This document shows, piece by piece, positions 25,700-35,187 of a stretch of 64,000 bases of DNA. The notes beneath the pieces were generated by a model. It saw only the letters and a program-made list of their open reading frames with translations. It did not search any database and had not been told where the DNA came from. Both the position numbers and the translations under genes were made by a program. Position 1 is the stretch's first letter, and each line of letters starts with the position of its first letter. The stretch is from Pantoea sp. AS-PWVM4 (GTDB lineage: Bacteria > Pseudomonadota > Gammaproteobacteria > Enterobacterales > Enterobacteriaceae): positions 62,001 through 126,000 of the forward strand of contig NZ_ASZC01000019.1 in NCBI RefSeq assembly GCF_000468095.1. The letters run 5' to 3'.

Positions 25700-26935
25700 T
25701 TAAAACGGTGCCACCTGCGCCAGACTCACGGGGTGCCGCTGCCGCCACCAGCCAAAGCTCAGTAAAGAAATTCCACCAATGATGACCAGAGCGCCCAGCA
25801 AAGTGAAGCCTGACATATAACTTCCCGTACGCGCATACAGAATCGCGACCATGAAACCCGCCAGCGTACCGCCACCACCGGCACCAATGCCATTGACGAT
25901 GCCCGATGCAGCCCCCACCGCATGAGGACGCACACTTGACTGGATGATCGACCAGATATTCGGCGTAAAGCTACTGGCGTAATAGCCCATTGCCAGGGTG
26001 ATCAACGTCATTTTCACCACGGCGCTCTCGACCCACGGCAACAGCAGCAACATCGCGCCAGGGATCAGCAGACCCAATGCGGCGATTAAAATCCGCTTAC
26101 CGGTTTTGTCACTCAGCCATGACATAGGGATAGCCAGCAATACGGCCAGCAGGTAGGGCAGCGCGCTGGCAAATGCCTGGCTCCATCCGGTGAAGCCGAG
26201 GGATGTCACCACCATTGGAATCCAGAGCGTAATCCCCCAGAACAACATCCCCTGCGTAAGATAAGTGATGATCAGCAACACAAACGACATGCCGCCAAAA
26301 TCCTCACGGGTCAGACGCACTTTGCGCGGGACCACCTGCGCCTGCTGCAACGGCGCATCACGCGTATTCAACAGCACGCGGGCATAGAGCGGCACCATCA
26401 CAAGTAATCCAATGCCGCCACAGAGGAAAAAGAGATTACGCCAGCCCATCATATTGTGTAGCGGTGTCAGGATGATAAATCCCAGTCCGAGCGCTAAAAA
26501 CTGGCCGTAATAATGGATAAGGCTGTTGGCGCGGGTCAGTTCTGCCGGGGAGAACCACAGCCGCACAAAGCGGGATTGCTGCGGCCAGTAAATCCCTTCC
26601 GCCACCCCCAGCACGAAGCGACAGGCGACCAGAAAGGCCACGCTGCTGACCAGGCCGGTGGTGAGGGTAGCCAAAGACCAAAGTGCCATCATACCGATCG
26701 CGATGGTTTTAGGGTCAAATCGGGTGGTGAAGATACCGCCGGAGATATTCGCAACGATATAACCGATGAGAAAAGCCGTCAGTACCAGGCTTGAGGTGGT
26801 GGCAAACCCGGCTCCGCTAAAACCGAGATCCTGAGCCACGTCCTTCAGCGTAACGGAGAGATTAGTGCGGTCGATGTAAGAGATAAACATACCCAACATC
26901 AGCGTACCGCCAATACGTAACCATGGAGATTGCAT
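25700..26935 (-). CDS. MFS transporter (ACS-like family)
   Basis: A 411-residue inner-membrane MFS protein. It has the first-loop motif YIDRTNLSVTLKDVA and the WPQQSRFVRLWFSP segment common in anion:cation symporter members. It lies 10 bases downstream of the amidohydrolase gene, so the two form an operon and the transporter probably imports that enzyme's substrate, an acylated or cyclic organic acid or amide. No finer assignment is possible. Confidence 0.85.
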   Translation of the reverse strand: MQSPWLRIGGTLMLGMFISYIDRTNLSVTLKDVAQDLGFSGAGFATTSSLVLTAFLIGYIVANISGGIFTTRFDPKTIAIGMMALWSLATLTTGLVSSVAFLVACRFVLGVAEGIYWPQQSRFVRLWFSPAELTRANSLIHYYGQFLALGLGFIILTPLHNMMGWRNLFFLCGGIGLLVMVPLYARVLLNTRDAPLQQAQVVPRKVRLTREDFGGMSFVLLIITYLTQGMLFWGITLWIPMVVTSLGFTGWSQAFASALPYLLAVLLAIPMSWLSDKTGKRILIAALGLLIPGAMLLLLPWVESAVVKMTLITLAMGYYASSFTPNIWSIIQSSVRPHAVGAASGIVNGIGAGGGGTLAGFMVAILYARTGSYMSGFTLLGALVIIGGISLLSFGWWRQRHPVSLAQVAPF

Positions 26936-26945
26936 AGAGATGACC

Positions 26946-28082
26946 TCAGTAAAAGTCAGCAGCGCGCCACAAGGGAACGCCTGCTTTCAGGGTGAGTTGA
27001 GGCATCAGCAACTGGCTACCTGTCAGGGTATGCTGATGGACATCGGTAAAGGTAACCGAACGATTTTCAAGCCGGAAAAGCGCCACATCGGCATAACTGC
27101 CCGGCGCCAGGGTGCCTATCTGATGTTGCATTCCCAGTAAGGCCGCAGGCCGGGCGGTACAGCGGGCAACCACCTGGTGCAGCGACAAACCCAGCGCAAG
27201 AAACTTCGACATCACCCAAGGCAAGCCATACACCGGTGCACGGTGCAACGTCATTGATGACAGATCGCTACTGATGATATCCGGCAGAAAATCATCCTCC
27301 ACGGCACGCTGAGCCACCTGCTGGGAAAAGTTATTACGGCCATGAGCACAATCAAAGATCACCCCGCGCTGGCGTGCCAGGCGCGCCGCAGGCTTAACGC
27401 GCCCCTGTTCATCAAGCAGTGTGTCCCCTTTGCCGTGGTAGCAATGGGCGAACACATCCCCGGCACGGAATATCTCCAGCAGTTGTTCGGTGGTTTGCAC
27501 CGGGTCAGTCATGTGCACGGCGACACGACAATTAAGCGTCTCAGCCATCTCAACGGCACGTATCATCGGACGGGAACCCAGTTCACCGACAATGCCGCGT
27601 TCTTCTTTCAATTTCAGACCGAGCAGAACATCAGGATACTGGCGGAAAAGTTGCTGTAATCGGGGGAGGTCGAAATACGCCGGATCGTGATTCTCTTCTT
27701 GCCAAAGCTGGCCTGCCGGATACGCAGCGACATAAGCTTTAATACGTACCAGGCTACGGGGGATCTGGTCGCGCAGAAAGCTTTCGACATTGGCGCTCCC
27801 GGCAGAACCGGCATCAACCACGGTAGTGACACCAAACGGCAGGGTGGCAAGATCGGGAGGTACGCTACTGTGGGTGCCGCCATAAAATACATGGGCGTGA
27901 TAATCAATTAACCCGGGAAACGCATAGCAACCGGCAGCGTCGATAATCTCAGTCGTGCCGCTGACAGGCGTATCCTCCGGGGCAATGACATCATTCAGGA
28001 TATGGATATCCTGACGGCATTCCGTTCCTCTGGCGGGATCAATAACAATGGCATTCTTAATTAACAGATGTTTTTCGGGCAT
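26946..28082 (-). CDS. Amidohydrolase/deacetylase-family metallohydrolase
   Basis: A 378-residue cytoplasmic enzyme of the amidohydrolase superfamily (dihydroorotase-like deacetylase branch). Metal ligands are visible: HAH in FPGLIDYHAHVF, a candidate carboxylated lysine in VLLGLKLKEE, His in AVHMTDP and FAHCYHGKGD, and the catalytic Asp in ISSDLSS. The last 70 residues return to the N-terminal beta-sandwich (GTLAPGSYADVALFRLEN). Relatives hydrolyse acetylated hydroxy acids or cyclic amides; the substrate here is unknown. Encoded with the MFS transporter. Confidence 0.87.
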   Translation of the reverse strand: MPEKHLLIKNAIVIDPARGTECRQDIHILNDVIAPEDTPVSGTTEIIDAAGCYAFPGLIDYHAHVFYGGTHSSVPPDLATLPFGVTTVVDAGSAGSANVESFLRDQIPRSLVRIKAYVAAYPAGQLWQEENHDPAYFDLPRLQQLFRQYPDVLLGLKLKEERGIVGELGSRPMIRAVEMAETLNCRVAVHMTDPVQTTEQLLEIFRAGDVFAHCYHGKGDTLLDEQGRVKPAARLARQRGVIFDCAHGRNNFSQQVAQRAVEDDFLPDIISSDLSSMTLHRAPVYGLPWVMSKFLALGLSLHQVVARCTARPAALLGMQHQIGTLAPGSYADVALFRLENRSVTFTDVHQHTLTGSQLLMPQLTLKAGVPLWRAADFY

Positions 28083-28330
28083 AGGGACAGACCTTATTTG
28101 TGGTTATTCACCTTTTATTCCCTCTAAGCCTGGTGTTAAACACTGAATTAAGCATCGTTCATCTGCCCGGATTTAACGCCATCAGGAGCTTATTCTCTGT
28201 GAAAATAACCAATTTGATTTTAACTGCTTCACACTATTTTTTATTTTGTGAGCAACTCCGTGCTGACACAAAAAATAACAAATTTACATAAAATGACGCA
28301 CGGAAATAGCAAAGTTGCTGAGGTGACATA

Positions 28331-28354
28331 GCAGCAGACTTCTCAGTCTGCTGC
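28331..28354. terminator. Hairpin downstream of the phosphatase gene
   Basis: A perfect 10-base stem, GCAGCAGACT (28331-28340) with AGTCTGCTGC (28345-28354), and a 4-base loop lie 15 bases beyond the stop of the leftward phosphatase gene. Probable terminator; there is no strong T-run on that strand. Confidence 0.5.
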
Positions 28355-28369
28355 CCACCCATCAGGGAT

Positions 28370-29638
28370 TTACGGGTAACTCACCGATGTTATTGCGCTC
28401 GGGTCGAGATGTTTACTCAATGTCTTGATTGCCGACTTCATCGGGCACAACGTACCGACGTCAGTGATACGGCAGTCGGCCTGACGCCACTCTTCACGCA
28501 GCAACGGATGAGCCTGGTCGACTGACTGTAAATGACGCAGGTCGTCCAGACTTTGTCCCTGAAAGAAGACATGGATAAACCGCTCACCACTTTGCGTGTC
28601 ACGCCAGCGCTCAAAGACCAGACTGCTTCCCGGCGGAATATTGCCACGCGTATAGCCCGGCAGCGTCCAGCTGAAGCCCATCAGCGTGCGCACCATCGCG
28701 ATATTGGTATCATGTGCAACCAGCAGTAACCAACGCGTATCCGGCATCGACGCCGGGGGATGACCCACCCCCTGCAACATGGCGTTCAGCAATATGGAAC
28801 CCCGTTTCTGCGCGGTATAAAGCACGTCATTACTGAGATCATAATTGGCGGTCAGCAAGGGCAAGATCTCGGTTATCTGTGCAGCCGTTGTGATTTTCCC
28901 CCAGGCGAGCTGACTGAGCGGCAAATTTTCATTCCAGCCAAGCCGCAAGGTTTCCACCATATTAGCCAGCACGCTCAGACCCTCAACATAGGTTTTGCCA
29001 CTTTTGCTTTGTTTTATTTGCCAGGGTTTATCAAAAAAAGAGCAGTCCGTTCCGGGAGCGCATACCGCGGCCTTCAGTGCGCTCACCGCGGGCTGCAATG
29101 CCTGTTGTCGTGCCGCCAGATCTCCCGCTTTGGCCTGTACCGCGGCCAACTGTGTTGCCGGTTCGGTGTTCGTCGCCGGAAACGCTTCGGTCTGGAACAA
29201 CGGATCGTTCTCCTCCTTCACGCGGTGAATGGCAACACCACAACCGGGAAATGCCCCATCAACCAACGCCAGGGCTGTCGCCTGGGTACGTTGTAACGGA
29301 CTGGCTCTGACATAAATATCCTGTGGCTGCGGGCAACCGGCGGTCAGTAAACCGAGCTGGCGATAGTGTTCACCTTCCCAGCGTCCTTTGTTTACCACCG
29401 CCGCATAACCATGTCCGGTCAGTTCACCGTCACGGGTGACCCAGGTTGTCCAGTGACGATGCGTGGCGGCCTCGATGTCCTTGCGGTTATCCGGCGTGGG
29501 TGGCCGGATGCCGTGGCGGCTGAGTTCCACCACTTTCTCCAGTTGATAATGTGCAGCTGCGTGGGTTTGCGTTGCGCATAACCACAGTGCTCCGGCGATG
29601 AACAGGCGTGCAGCGGCCTGATGTCTGCGTGGCATCAT
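28370..29638 (-). CDS. Periplasmic histidine acid phosphatase (AppA/phytase family)
   Basis: A 422-residue secreted phosphatase. A signal peptide (ARLFIAGALWLCATQTHA) is followed by the catalytic RHGIRPPT motif, and the proton donor is in LLLVAHDTNIAMV. HDTN is the form seen in AppA-type phytases, while glucose-1-phosphatase (Agp) tends to have HDSN. The C-terminal part (GYTRGNIPPGSSLVFERWRD) also follows AppA. Start at 29638 after AAGGAAGAG; the ATG one codon later is equally possible. It probably strips phosphate from inositol phosphates or sugar phosphates in the periplasm. The organophosphate transporter and inositol monophosphatase upstream support this. Confidence 0.88.
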   Translation of the reverse strand: MMPRRHQAAARLFIAGALWLCATQTHAAAHYQLEKVVELSRHGIRPPTPDNRKDIEAATHRHWTTWVTRDGELTGHGYAAVVNKGRWEGEHYRQLGLLTAGCPQPQDIYVRASPLQRTQATALALVDGAFPGCGVAIHRVKEENDPLFQTEAFPATNTEPATQLAAVQAKAGDLAARQQALQPAVSALKAAVCAPGTDCSFFDKPWQIKQSKSGKTYVEGLSVLANMVETLRLGWNENLPLSQLAWGKITTAAQITEILPLLTANYDLSNDVLYTAQKRGSILLNAMLQGVGHPPASMPDTRWLLLVAHDTNIAMVRTLMGFSWTLPGYTRGNIPPGSSLVFERWRDTQSGERFIHVFFQGQSLDDLRHLQSVDQAHPLLREEWRQADCRITDVGTLCPMKSAIKTLSKHLDPSAITSVSYP

Positions 29639-29661
29639 AATCTCTTCCTTTATTGAGGTAA

Positions 29662-31023
29662 TTAAGATGAAAACAGGGTGCGGTGTTCGCTGGCGTTGCG
29701 TCTCGCCACCATCACAGCAGTGACAAAACACAACAACGCGGAAACAAGACCGGCTGCCACCCAGAACAGGGACAACGTGTGAAAATCGTAAAGTTTTTTG
29801 CCGTTTTCCATCACCGAGGTTTTATCGATGATAAAGCCGGTCAGGAACTCACCAAAACCCGCGCCAGCGTAGCTGACAATACCAATGGTGCCCAGCGCAG
29901 CGCCTGCTGCTTTGCGCGAGGAGATATCCACAGCGAGCAAACCGCCCAGAAAGCAGGTCAGCGCGCCAATGGTGGCACCGAAGATCACCATCGACAGAAT
30001 ATCGGTGTAGTAGCTGTGTGGGGACCACAGCATCAGGGCAAATCCGGCGGTGTTAATCAGACTAATAAAACCCGCCATAATGCTGCGATTACGGGCAAAG
30101 AAACGGTCTGATAACACGCCAGCGAGAATGGTGCCAACGATGCCGGCAATCGCATTTACACCAATAATGGCGGAGGCTTCGACGGTGGTGTACCCCTTGC
30201 CTTGTTGCAGGAAAAAGATGCCCCAGGAATTCACACCGTAGCGATCGATATACATAAATGCCGAAGCCAGCGCCAGCGTCCAGAGCGCCGGGTTGCGCAG
30301 CGCCATCAGTTGATTACGCAGCACCGAACTTCTGGCTTCTTCTTCTTCAAGCGGTTCATCGCTGATGGTATTGATTGAGGGAAAACCGCTGCTCTGCGGC
30401 GAGTCACGCATAAACAACAGCATGATCACCACGCCTACGGCACCCAGCGCCGCGGTGGAGAGATACCCCATATGCCAGCCGTAACCGGCAATAACCGCAG
30501 CAATCACCATGTAGGTCATGGCTTCGCCGATATTGTGCGCCGTTGACCAGATGGAATAGAAGGTGCCGCGCTCCTTCGTCCCGTACCAACGTGCCAGCGA
30601 CACGGCGCAGGGCCCGACCCCCATTGACTGTGCCCAGCCATTGATGCCCCAGAAAATCGCCAGCATCATGGCATTGGTGGTCATGCCCATCATCAGGTTC
30701 ATGCCCGCACTGAGCAATAATCCCAGGCTCATAAAGCGCACCACGTTGGCATGATCCGCGAGAAACCCGTTCACAAACTTACCGATGGCATAACTAAAGA
30801 AGAGTGCAGAACCAATCATGCCCAATTCTGACGGTGAAATCCCTAAATCCACCAGCGCACTTTTGGCAACGGTAAAGGAAAGACGGCACACATAAAAGGT
30901 GACGTAGGCCAGTGTCATCGCCAGAAAGGTCTGCCAGCGCACCACGCGAAAACGGTTTTCATTAAAAGTTATGCCGTCTTTCGCCGGGCTGGCCCGGAAA
31001 AAGCTGAGTAATCCAGACATCAT
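29662..31023 (-). CDS. Organophosphate:phosphate antiporter (OPA family, UhpC/PgtP-like)
   Basis: A 453-residue 12-segment MFS protein of the OPA group. Diagnostic parts are YVTFYVCRLSFTVAKSALV near the N-terminus, ADHANVVRFMSLGL in loop 2-3, and SMGVGPCAVSLARWYGTKER. The family exchanges sugar or glycerol phosphates for inorganic phosphate. It lies 23 bases upstream of the periplasmic phosphatase and about 100 bases downstream of the inositol monophosphatase. Import of partly dephosphorylated inositol phosphates is an attractive inference. Confidence 0.87.
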   Translation of the reverse strand: MMSGLLSFFRASPAKDGITFNENRFRVVRWQTFLAMTLAYVTFYVCRLSFTVAKSALVDLGISPSELGMIGSALFFSYAIGKFVNGFLADHANVVRFMSLGLLLSAGMNLMMGMTTNAMMLAIFWGINGWAQSMGVGPCAVSLARWYGTKERGTFYSIWSTAHNIGEAMTYMVIAAVIAGYGWHMGYLSTAALGAVGVVIMLLFMRDSPQSSGFPSINTISDEPLEEEEARSSVLRNQLMALRNPALWTLALASAFMYIDRYGVNSWGIFFLQQGKGYTTVEASAIIGVNAIAGIVGTILAGVLSDRFFARNRSIMAGFISLINTAGFALMLWSPHSYYTDILSMVIFGATIGALTCFLGGLLAVDISSRKAAGAALGTIGIVSYAGAGFGEFLTGFIIDKTSVMENGKKLYDFHTLSLFWVAAGLVSALLCFVTAVMVARRNASEHRTLFSS

Positions 31024-31125
31024 CGTATCTCCGTTGGCGGAGGCGGTGCTGATTGATGTGTTTCATCCCTGAGAGCGTGTTCCCTGTTGTGTAGAGTACA
31101 TAATCAGATGCCCTGGCCGTGCAGG

Positions 31126-31935
31126 TTAAAGTAAGGGTTGTTTAACCCATTGTTTTAATTGTGGGTAAATCTTTTCACTTGCCAAAAGAACAACATTTCC
31201 GCGCGCGATCCCCTCCGCCGCCAGATAATCGTTGGTGATACCACCCGCCTCCCGCATCAACACGATCCCCGGTAATCCATCCCAGGGGTTCATATGCGGC
31301 TCGTAATAACCAATCAGACGACCCGCCGCAGCCCAGGCGCTCATTAACGCGCCAGAGCCATTGCGCACGAACATGCCGCCATGTTGCAGAAGTTGGTCAA
31401 GAAACGGCAGGAAATCTTCAGTAGAAACGCGATGCGACGTGCCGACACCCATCACCCCACCCGCGACGGTGGTCGCCGGATGCGGCGAGATTTGCTGATC
31501 GTTCAGCCACGCGCCCTGCCCTTTGCAGGCATGGAACAGCTCGTGGTGATTGGGGTCATACACCACGCCGATCACCGGTTCGCCGTCAATAACGACGGCC
31601 AGCGAGAGACACCAGGTATGCAGGCCGTTGAGAAAACAGCTGGTGCCATCGATAGGGTCCACTACCCACAGCACCGATTTCCCCTGATCGGCCGTGCCGC
31701 TCTCTTCGCCGAGGAAACCATCGTTCGGAAATGCCTCCGCTATCCACGATTTTACGAAGGACTCCACCTCACAATCGGCGCGGCTGACCACATCCTGCAA
31801 GTCGCTCCCTTTGTGCAGGGTTTGCAGACTGTCACGCTGTTGATAGAACTCATACGCCAGTTTTCCACCTGACTCAGCAAGACTACAGGCGAAGCGATAG
31901 CGCGCCAAAAGCGAATCATTTTCACTGGTTAACAT
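31126..31935 (-). CDS. Inositol monophosphatase-family phosphatase
   Basis: A 269-residue cytoplasmic Mg2+-dependent phosphatase. Motifs in order: GEESG (metal Glu), WVVDPIDGTSCFLNG (metal Asp cluster) and MNPWDGLPGIVLMREAGG (C-terminal metal Asp). Closest families are SuhB/CysQ/HisN-type IMPases. Between the LacI repressor and the OPA antiporter, it could complete dephosphorylation of an imported inositol phosphate to myo-inositol. HisN-like or nucleotide phosphatase activity is an alternative. Confidence 0.87.
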   Translation of the reverse strand: MLTSENDSLLARYRFACSLAESGGKLAYEFYQQRDSLQTLHKGSDLQDVVSRADCEVESFVKSWIAEAFPNDGFLGEESGTADQGKSVLWVVDPIDGTSCFLNGLHTWCLSLAVVIDGEPVIGVVYDPNHHELFHACKGQGAWLNDQQISPHPATTVAGGVMGVGTSHRVSTEDFLPFLDQLLQHGGMFVRNGSGALMSAWAAAGRLIGYYEPHMNPWDGLPGIVLMREAGGITNDYLAAEGIARGNVVLLASEKIYPQLKQWVKQPLL

Positions 31936-31948
31936 AACCTCTCCCTAA

Positions 31949-31966
31949 AATGCACACGCGTGCATT
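31949..31966. promoter_or_regulatory. LacI-type operator before the inositol-phosphatase operon
   Basis: AATGCACACGCGTGCATT is an 18-base palindrome with a central CG and one mismatched pair, the usual form of LacI/PurR-family operators. It lies 13 bases upstream of the inositol monophosphatase ATG and about 90 bases downstream of the LacI gene stop, so it probably controls the phosphatase-transporter operon. Confidence 0.65.
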
Positions 31967-32059
31967 ATGCGATAAAAAATTAGCCCCGAAGGGCAGAGAG
32001 AGTGTGGCGGCAGTCGGCAGATTATACTGTGACCGATGCCGCATAAAATTAATTTTCCA

Positions 32060-33040
32060 TTAAGCGCTGTTACGGATAATTAATTTCACTGGTACGGCAC
32101 GCTGCCGTGAAGGGAGCTCAAACTGCGCAATCCGTGTGATAAGAAGATCGACCGCATGGTGTGCCAGTGCGTCGGTATCCTGTTGAATTGTCGTGAGATG
32201 ATAGGGATCCCATTCTGCCTGGGGTATATCATCGAACCCGATGACAGCGGGGAGTACCGTCCCATCATTAAGGGAACGAAGACCGTCAATTGCGCCCAGC
32301 GCCAGCATATCTGTGGCACAAATCAGCACATGGCAGCGACTCAGGGTGATAGCTGCGGCACGCCCTGCCGCATAACCACCACCCGCGATAAATTGTGGGG
32401 TGATGTTAAAATCAGGGGCGGCTAACACCAGCGCCTGGTAACGTTCGCGAGTACTGAAATTCGACGCATCTTCTCCAATAAACCCCACCTCCTGCCAGCC
32501 TCGTTGCCGACAGTAATCCGCCATCAACTGCATTCCCTGGGCATTATCGCTGGCAACACGATCGCAACCTTGCAGACTGGCATCACGGTTAATCAGGGTG
32601 ACCGGGATTTTGCGCGCCAGATACTCCTCCGCCAGGGAGAGTGGCGGCGCACCTGAAGTAATAATCACCCCCGCCACATGGTAACTCAGCAGTTGTTTCA
32701 GCGAAGGCGCAAGCTGTTCGGGATCGTCGGCGTTCATCAGCAACGGCATAAACCCCTGCAACGCCAACTGATGCACCAGCGGCGAAAGCAGCTTACTGCG
32801 GAAAGGGTTGTCAAAACCGGAGGTAATAATACCGATGAAATTGCTGCTCCCGGTATTCATCGTGCGAGCGATAATGTTGACCTGATAGCCCAATTGTTCA
32901 GCGGCCTGTAATACTTTGGCGCGCGTTTTTTCCGCAACGGATGCCCCGGGAGTAAAGGTACGTGACACCGCAGAACGTGAAACACCCGCCAGACGGGCCA
33001 CATCTTCGGCCTTCACCCAGTTTTTGTTTTTCTCACTCAT
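32060..33040 (-). CDS. LacI-family repressor of the organophosphate locus
   Basis: A 326-residue regulator. The headpiece is VKAEDVARLAGVSRSAVSRT, then the hinge region NIIARTMNTGSSNFIGIITS and a periplasmic-binding-protein-like sensor domain (VIGFDDIPQAEWDPYHLTTI). The recognition helix reads SRSAVSR rather than the common SxATVSR. It lies upstream of, and co-oriented with, the inositol phosphatase operon, and the palindrome at 31949-31966 lies between them. The ligand may be inositol or one of its phosphates; that is inferred from context. Confidence 0.87.
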   Translation of the reverse strand: MSEKNKNWVKAEDVARLAGVSRSAVSRTFTPGASVAEKTRAKVLQAAEQLGYQVNIIARTMNTGSSNFIGIITSGFDNPFRSKLLSPLVHQLALQGFMPLLMNADDPEQLAPSLKQLLSYHVAGVIITSGAPPLSLAEEYLARKIPVTLINRDASLQGCDRVASDNAQGMQLMADYCRQRGWQEVGFIGEDASNFSTRERYQALVLAAPDFNITPQFIAGGGYAAGRAAAITLSRCHVLICATDMLALGAIDGLRSLNDGTVLPAVIGFDDIPQAEWDPYHLTTIQQDTDALAHHAVDLLITRIAQFELPSRQRAVPVKLIIRNSA

Positions 33041-33297
33041 GCTGAGTCTTCACTGTGATCATCCCTTTTTGTGGAGAAACATTCACATTATCAAATCTGT
33101 GAGGCGTTGCAATCTCATGCATCTGTCGCCATGCGGGAATTTCATATTGAAATATGCGAATTAATTTAATAACTATCAATAAATTATATTTTCCAGTGCA
33201 TGGGAATAATCTCGTGTTTTTGCCTGTTGTTAGCCGTTAAGGTTGTGAATCGGCAGTGGACGTTGTTTACTGAGGCAATCAAGGGAGGGACCAGCCT

Positions 33298-34461
33298 ATG
33301 TTAACCTGCTTTTCCATCGCCAATTATCGATCCATCCGCGATCTGACCTTGCCGCTGGAACGCTTGAATGTGATTACCGGCGAGAATGGCAGCGGTAAAT
33401 CAAACCTCTACAAGGCGCTGCGCCTGCTGGCCGAGACAGCCAAAGAGGGGGTGATCAATGCGCTGGCAGAAGAAGGCGGGTTGACCTCAACCTACTGGGC
33501 AGGTCCGGAAACGCTGTCGCGCAGTATGAAACGTGGCGATGTGCCAATCGAAGGTGGGCCACGCCATCATGTGGTGCGCCTTAAGCTGGGCTTTGCCAGT
33601 GACCATTATGGTTATGCCATTACCCTGGGCTTGCCGACCCCGAGTTCATCCGCCTTTGCACATGACCCGGAGATCAAGCGAGAGGTTATTTTTAATGGTC
33701 CGTACTACCGCCCGGCTTCCTCATTAGTCGAGCGAAAAGGCAATCTGCTTAAAGTCCGCGCAGACAGACAATGGCAGGTCGCCGCACAGAAAGTACCGGT
33801 CTACGGCAGCATGTTCGACCAACTGGCCGATCCCACCACTGCGCCAGAGGTTTTCCAGGTGCGTGAAATGATACGCAACTGGCGTTTCTACGATCATTTC
33901 CGTACCGATAAAGACGCCCCTGCACGCCAGGGGCAACTGTTAACGCGCACCCCGGTTCTGCACCATGACGGCAGAGACCTGGCATCAGCAATTCAAACCA
34001 TTATTGAAACCGGCGATCGCCAGGCGCTTGCCCGTGCAATTAACGATGCTTTTCCTGGCAGTCGGCTGGAGGTCATACAGCCAGGCGAGGGACGAGGTGC
34101 GATCGCTTTCTACCAACATGGTCTGCTACGTCCTCTTTCGGCCGCCGAACTCTCTGACGGCACGCTGCGGTTTATTCTTTGGGTAGCCGCCTTGCTGACG
34201 CCACGCCCACCCGAATTGATGGTGCTGAACGAACCTGAAACCAGCCTGCATCCGGACCTGCTGCCTGCGCTGGCGCGCTTAATTCTTCAGGCTTCGCAAC
34301 ATACGCAAATTTGGGTAATCTCTCACGCCAGCCGTCTGGTTAATGCGCTGATGCAAGACCCAGAATGTCACCTGATTGAGCTGGAAAAGGAGCTGGGGCA
34401 GACGCAGATTAAAGGACAGGATATTCTCGACGTACCCGCCTGGCATTGGCCTGATGAGTGA
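33298..34461 (+). CDS. AAA/ABC-type ATPase (RecF/SMC-like head, COG4637-like)
   Basis: A 387-residue single-domain ABC-type ATPase. Walker A is ITGENGSGKSNLYKAL (about 26-41), the signature-like element is LSDGTLRF, Walker B is LMVLNEPETSLHP and the H-loop is VISHASRLV. The pattern is that of stand-alone AAA ATPases related to RecF and to the ATPase partners of OLD-type nucleases. There is no TOPRIM domain and no nuclease partner beside it. The gene is isolated: the neighbour on the right points the other way. Confidence 0.82.
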   Translation: MLTCFSIANYRSIRDLTLPLERLNVITGENGSGKSNLYKALRLLAETAKEGVINALAEEGGLTSTYWAGPETLSRSMKRGDVPIEGGPRHHVVRLKLGFASDHYGYAITLGLPTPSSSAFAHDPEIKREVIFNGPYYRPASSLVERKGNLLKVRADRQWQVAAQKVPVYGSMFDQLADPTTAPEVFQVREMIRNWRFYDHFRTDKDAPARQGQLLTRTPVLHHDGRDLASAIQTIIETGDRQALARAINDAFPGSRLEVIQPGEGRGAIAFYQHGLLRPLSAAELSDGTLRFILWVAALLTPRPPELMVLNEPETSLHPDLLPALARLILQASQHTQIWVISHASRLVNALMQDPECHLIELEKELGQTQIKGQDILDVPAWHWPDE

Positions 34462-34476
34462 TGTCACACCGTCACG

Positions 34477-34812
34477 TCAGGTAAACGTCATTGCCCAGGT
34501 GATCACCCCAGCCACTACCGTGGTGAAGGTCAGCGCGACGAGGAAAAGAATATCGACCATTTTTTCCAGCCGGTGATTGCGCCGCTGGTTGCGGGTGCGT
34601 AGCGCCCAGTAAGACATGATGGTGGTCGCCAGATAAAGAATGGCATTGATGGCGAGCAGATCATCGCCAAGCGTATCTTCACGTCTCAGGGTGGTCACAA
34701 CCTGAAAAATACCGATAACCGTAATACAAACGCCGACCATCGCCGCCGACGCCATAAAGATATGCACACAAATATCTTCATCCAGCCTGTTACTGATTTT
34801 GGGTTTGATCAT
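34477..34812 (-). CDS. Small membrane protein of unknown function
   Basis: A 111-residue protein with three hydrophobic segments (HIFMASAAMVGVCITVIGIF, DLLAINAILYLATTIMSYWA, MVDILFLVALTFTTVVAGVI). A short basic loop (RTRNQRRNHRLEK) lies between the second and third. No motif recognised. Of the clustered starts, the ATG at 34812 lies 6 bases after AAGGTG and is preferred over a GTG at 34821. It stands alone, tail to tail with the ATPase gene. Confidence 0.75.
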   Translation of the reverse strand: MIKPKISNRLDEDICVHIFMASAAMVGVCITVIGIFQVVTTLRREDTLGDDLLAINAILYLATTIMSYWALRTRNQRRNHRLEKMVDILFLVALTFTTVVAGVITWAMTFT

Positions 34813-34905
34813 CAGCATCACCTTAAAAAGAGCAACGTTCGATTTCTCAAATAGTGGTGATTCACTCTAACCTTATAAGGTTAACTCAGACTGAGGAGAG
34901 AGAAT

Positions 34906-35172
34906 ATGGCTAGCGGCTGGTCTGGTGATGGCGCCGTTCAGGATCAGATTGACGCCACTGTTGATGATGCCGTTGCCCGGGCACGGAGTCATCTGGGCCA
35001 GGGTGAAAGCGCCCACTATTGCGACGAATGTGGTGAGCCGATTCCCGAGGCTCGACGGCTGGCATTACCCGGGGTTCGCTACTGTATCAAATGCCAGAGC
35101 GAGCGAGACAAACATGAGGCCAGCCATAGCGGGTACAACCGTCGCGGCAGTAAAGACAGCCAACTGAGATAG
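34906..35172 (+). CDS. ybiI: DksA/TraR-type zinc finger protein, YbiI homologue
   Basis: An 88-residue protein, the same length as E. coli YbiI and nearly colinear with it. It begins MASGWSGDGAVQDQI and ends GYNRRGSKDSQLR like the E. coli protein. The four-cysteine zinc finger is CDECGEPIP...CIKCQ. The short DksA/TraR group may contact the RNA polymerase secondary channel, but the role of YbiI is not established. Single gene with a GAGGAGAG ribosome site. Confidence 0.93.
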   Translation: MASGWSGDGAVQDQIDATVDDAVARARSHLGQGESAHYCDECGEPIPEARRLALPGVRYCIKCQSERDKHEASHSGYNRRGSKDSQLR

Positions 35173-35187
35173 CCTATCAGGGCAGCG

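Noticed and set aside
33298..34461. Single-gene ATPase as part of an OLD-nuclease (Gabija-like) defence pair
   Set aside because: No TOPRIM domain and no UvrD-type or nuclease partner next to it.
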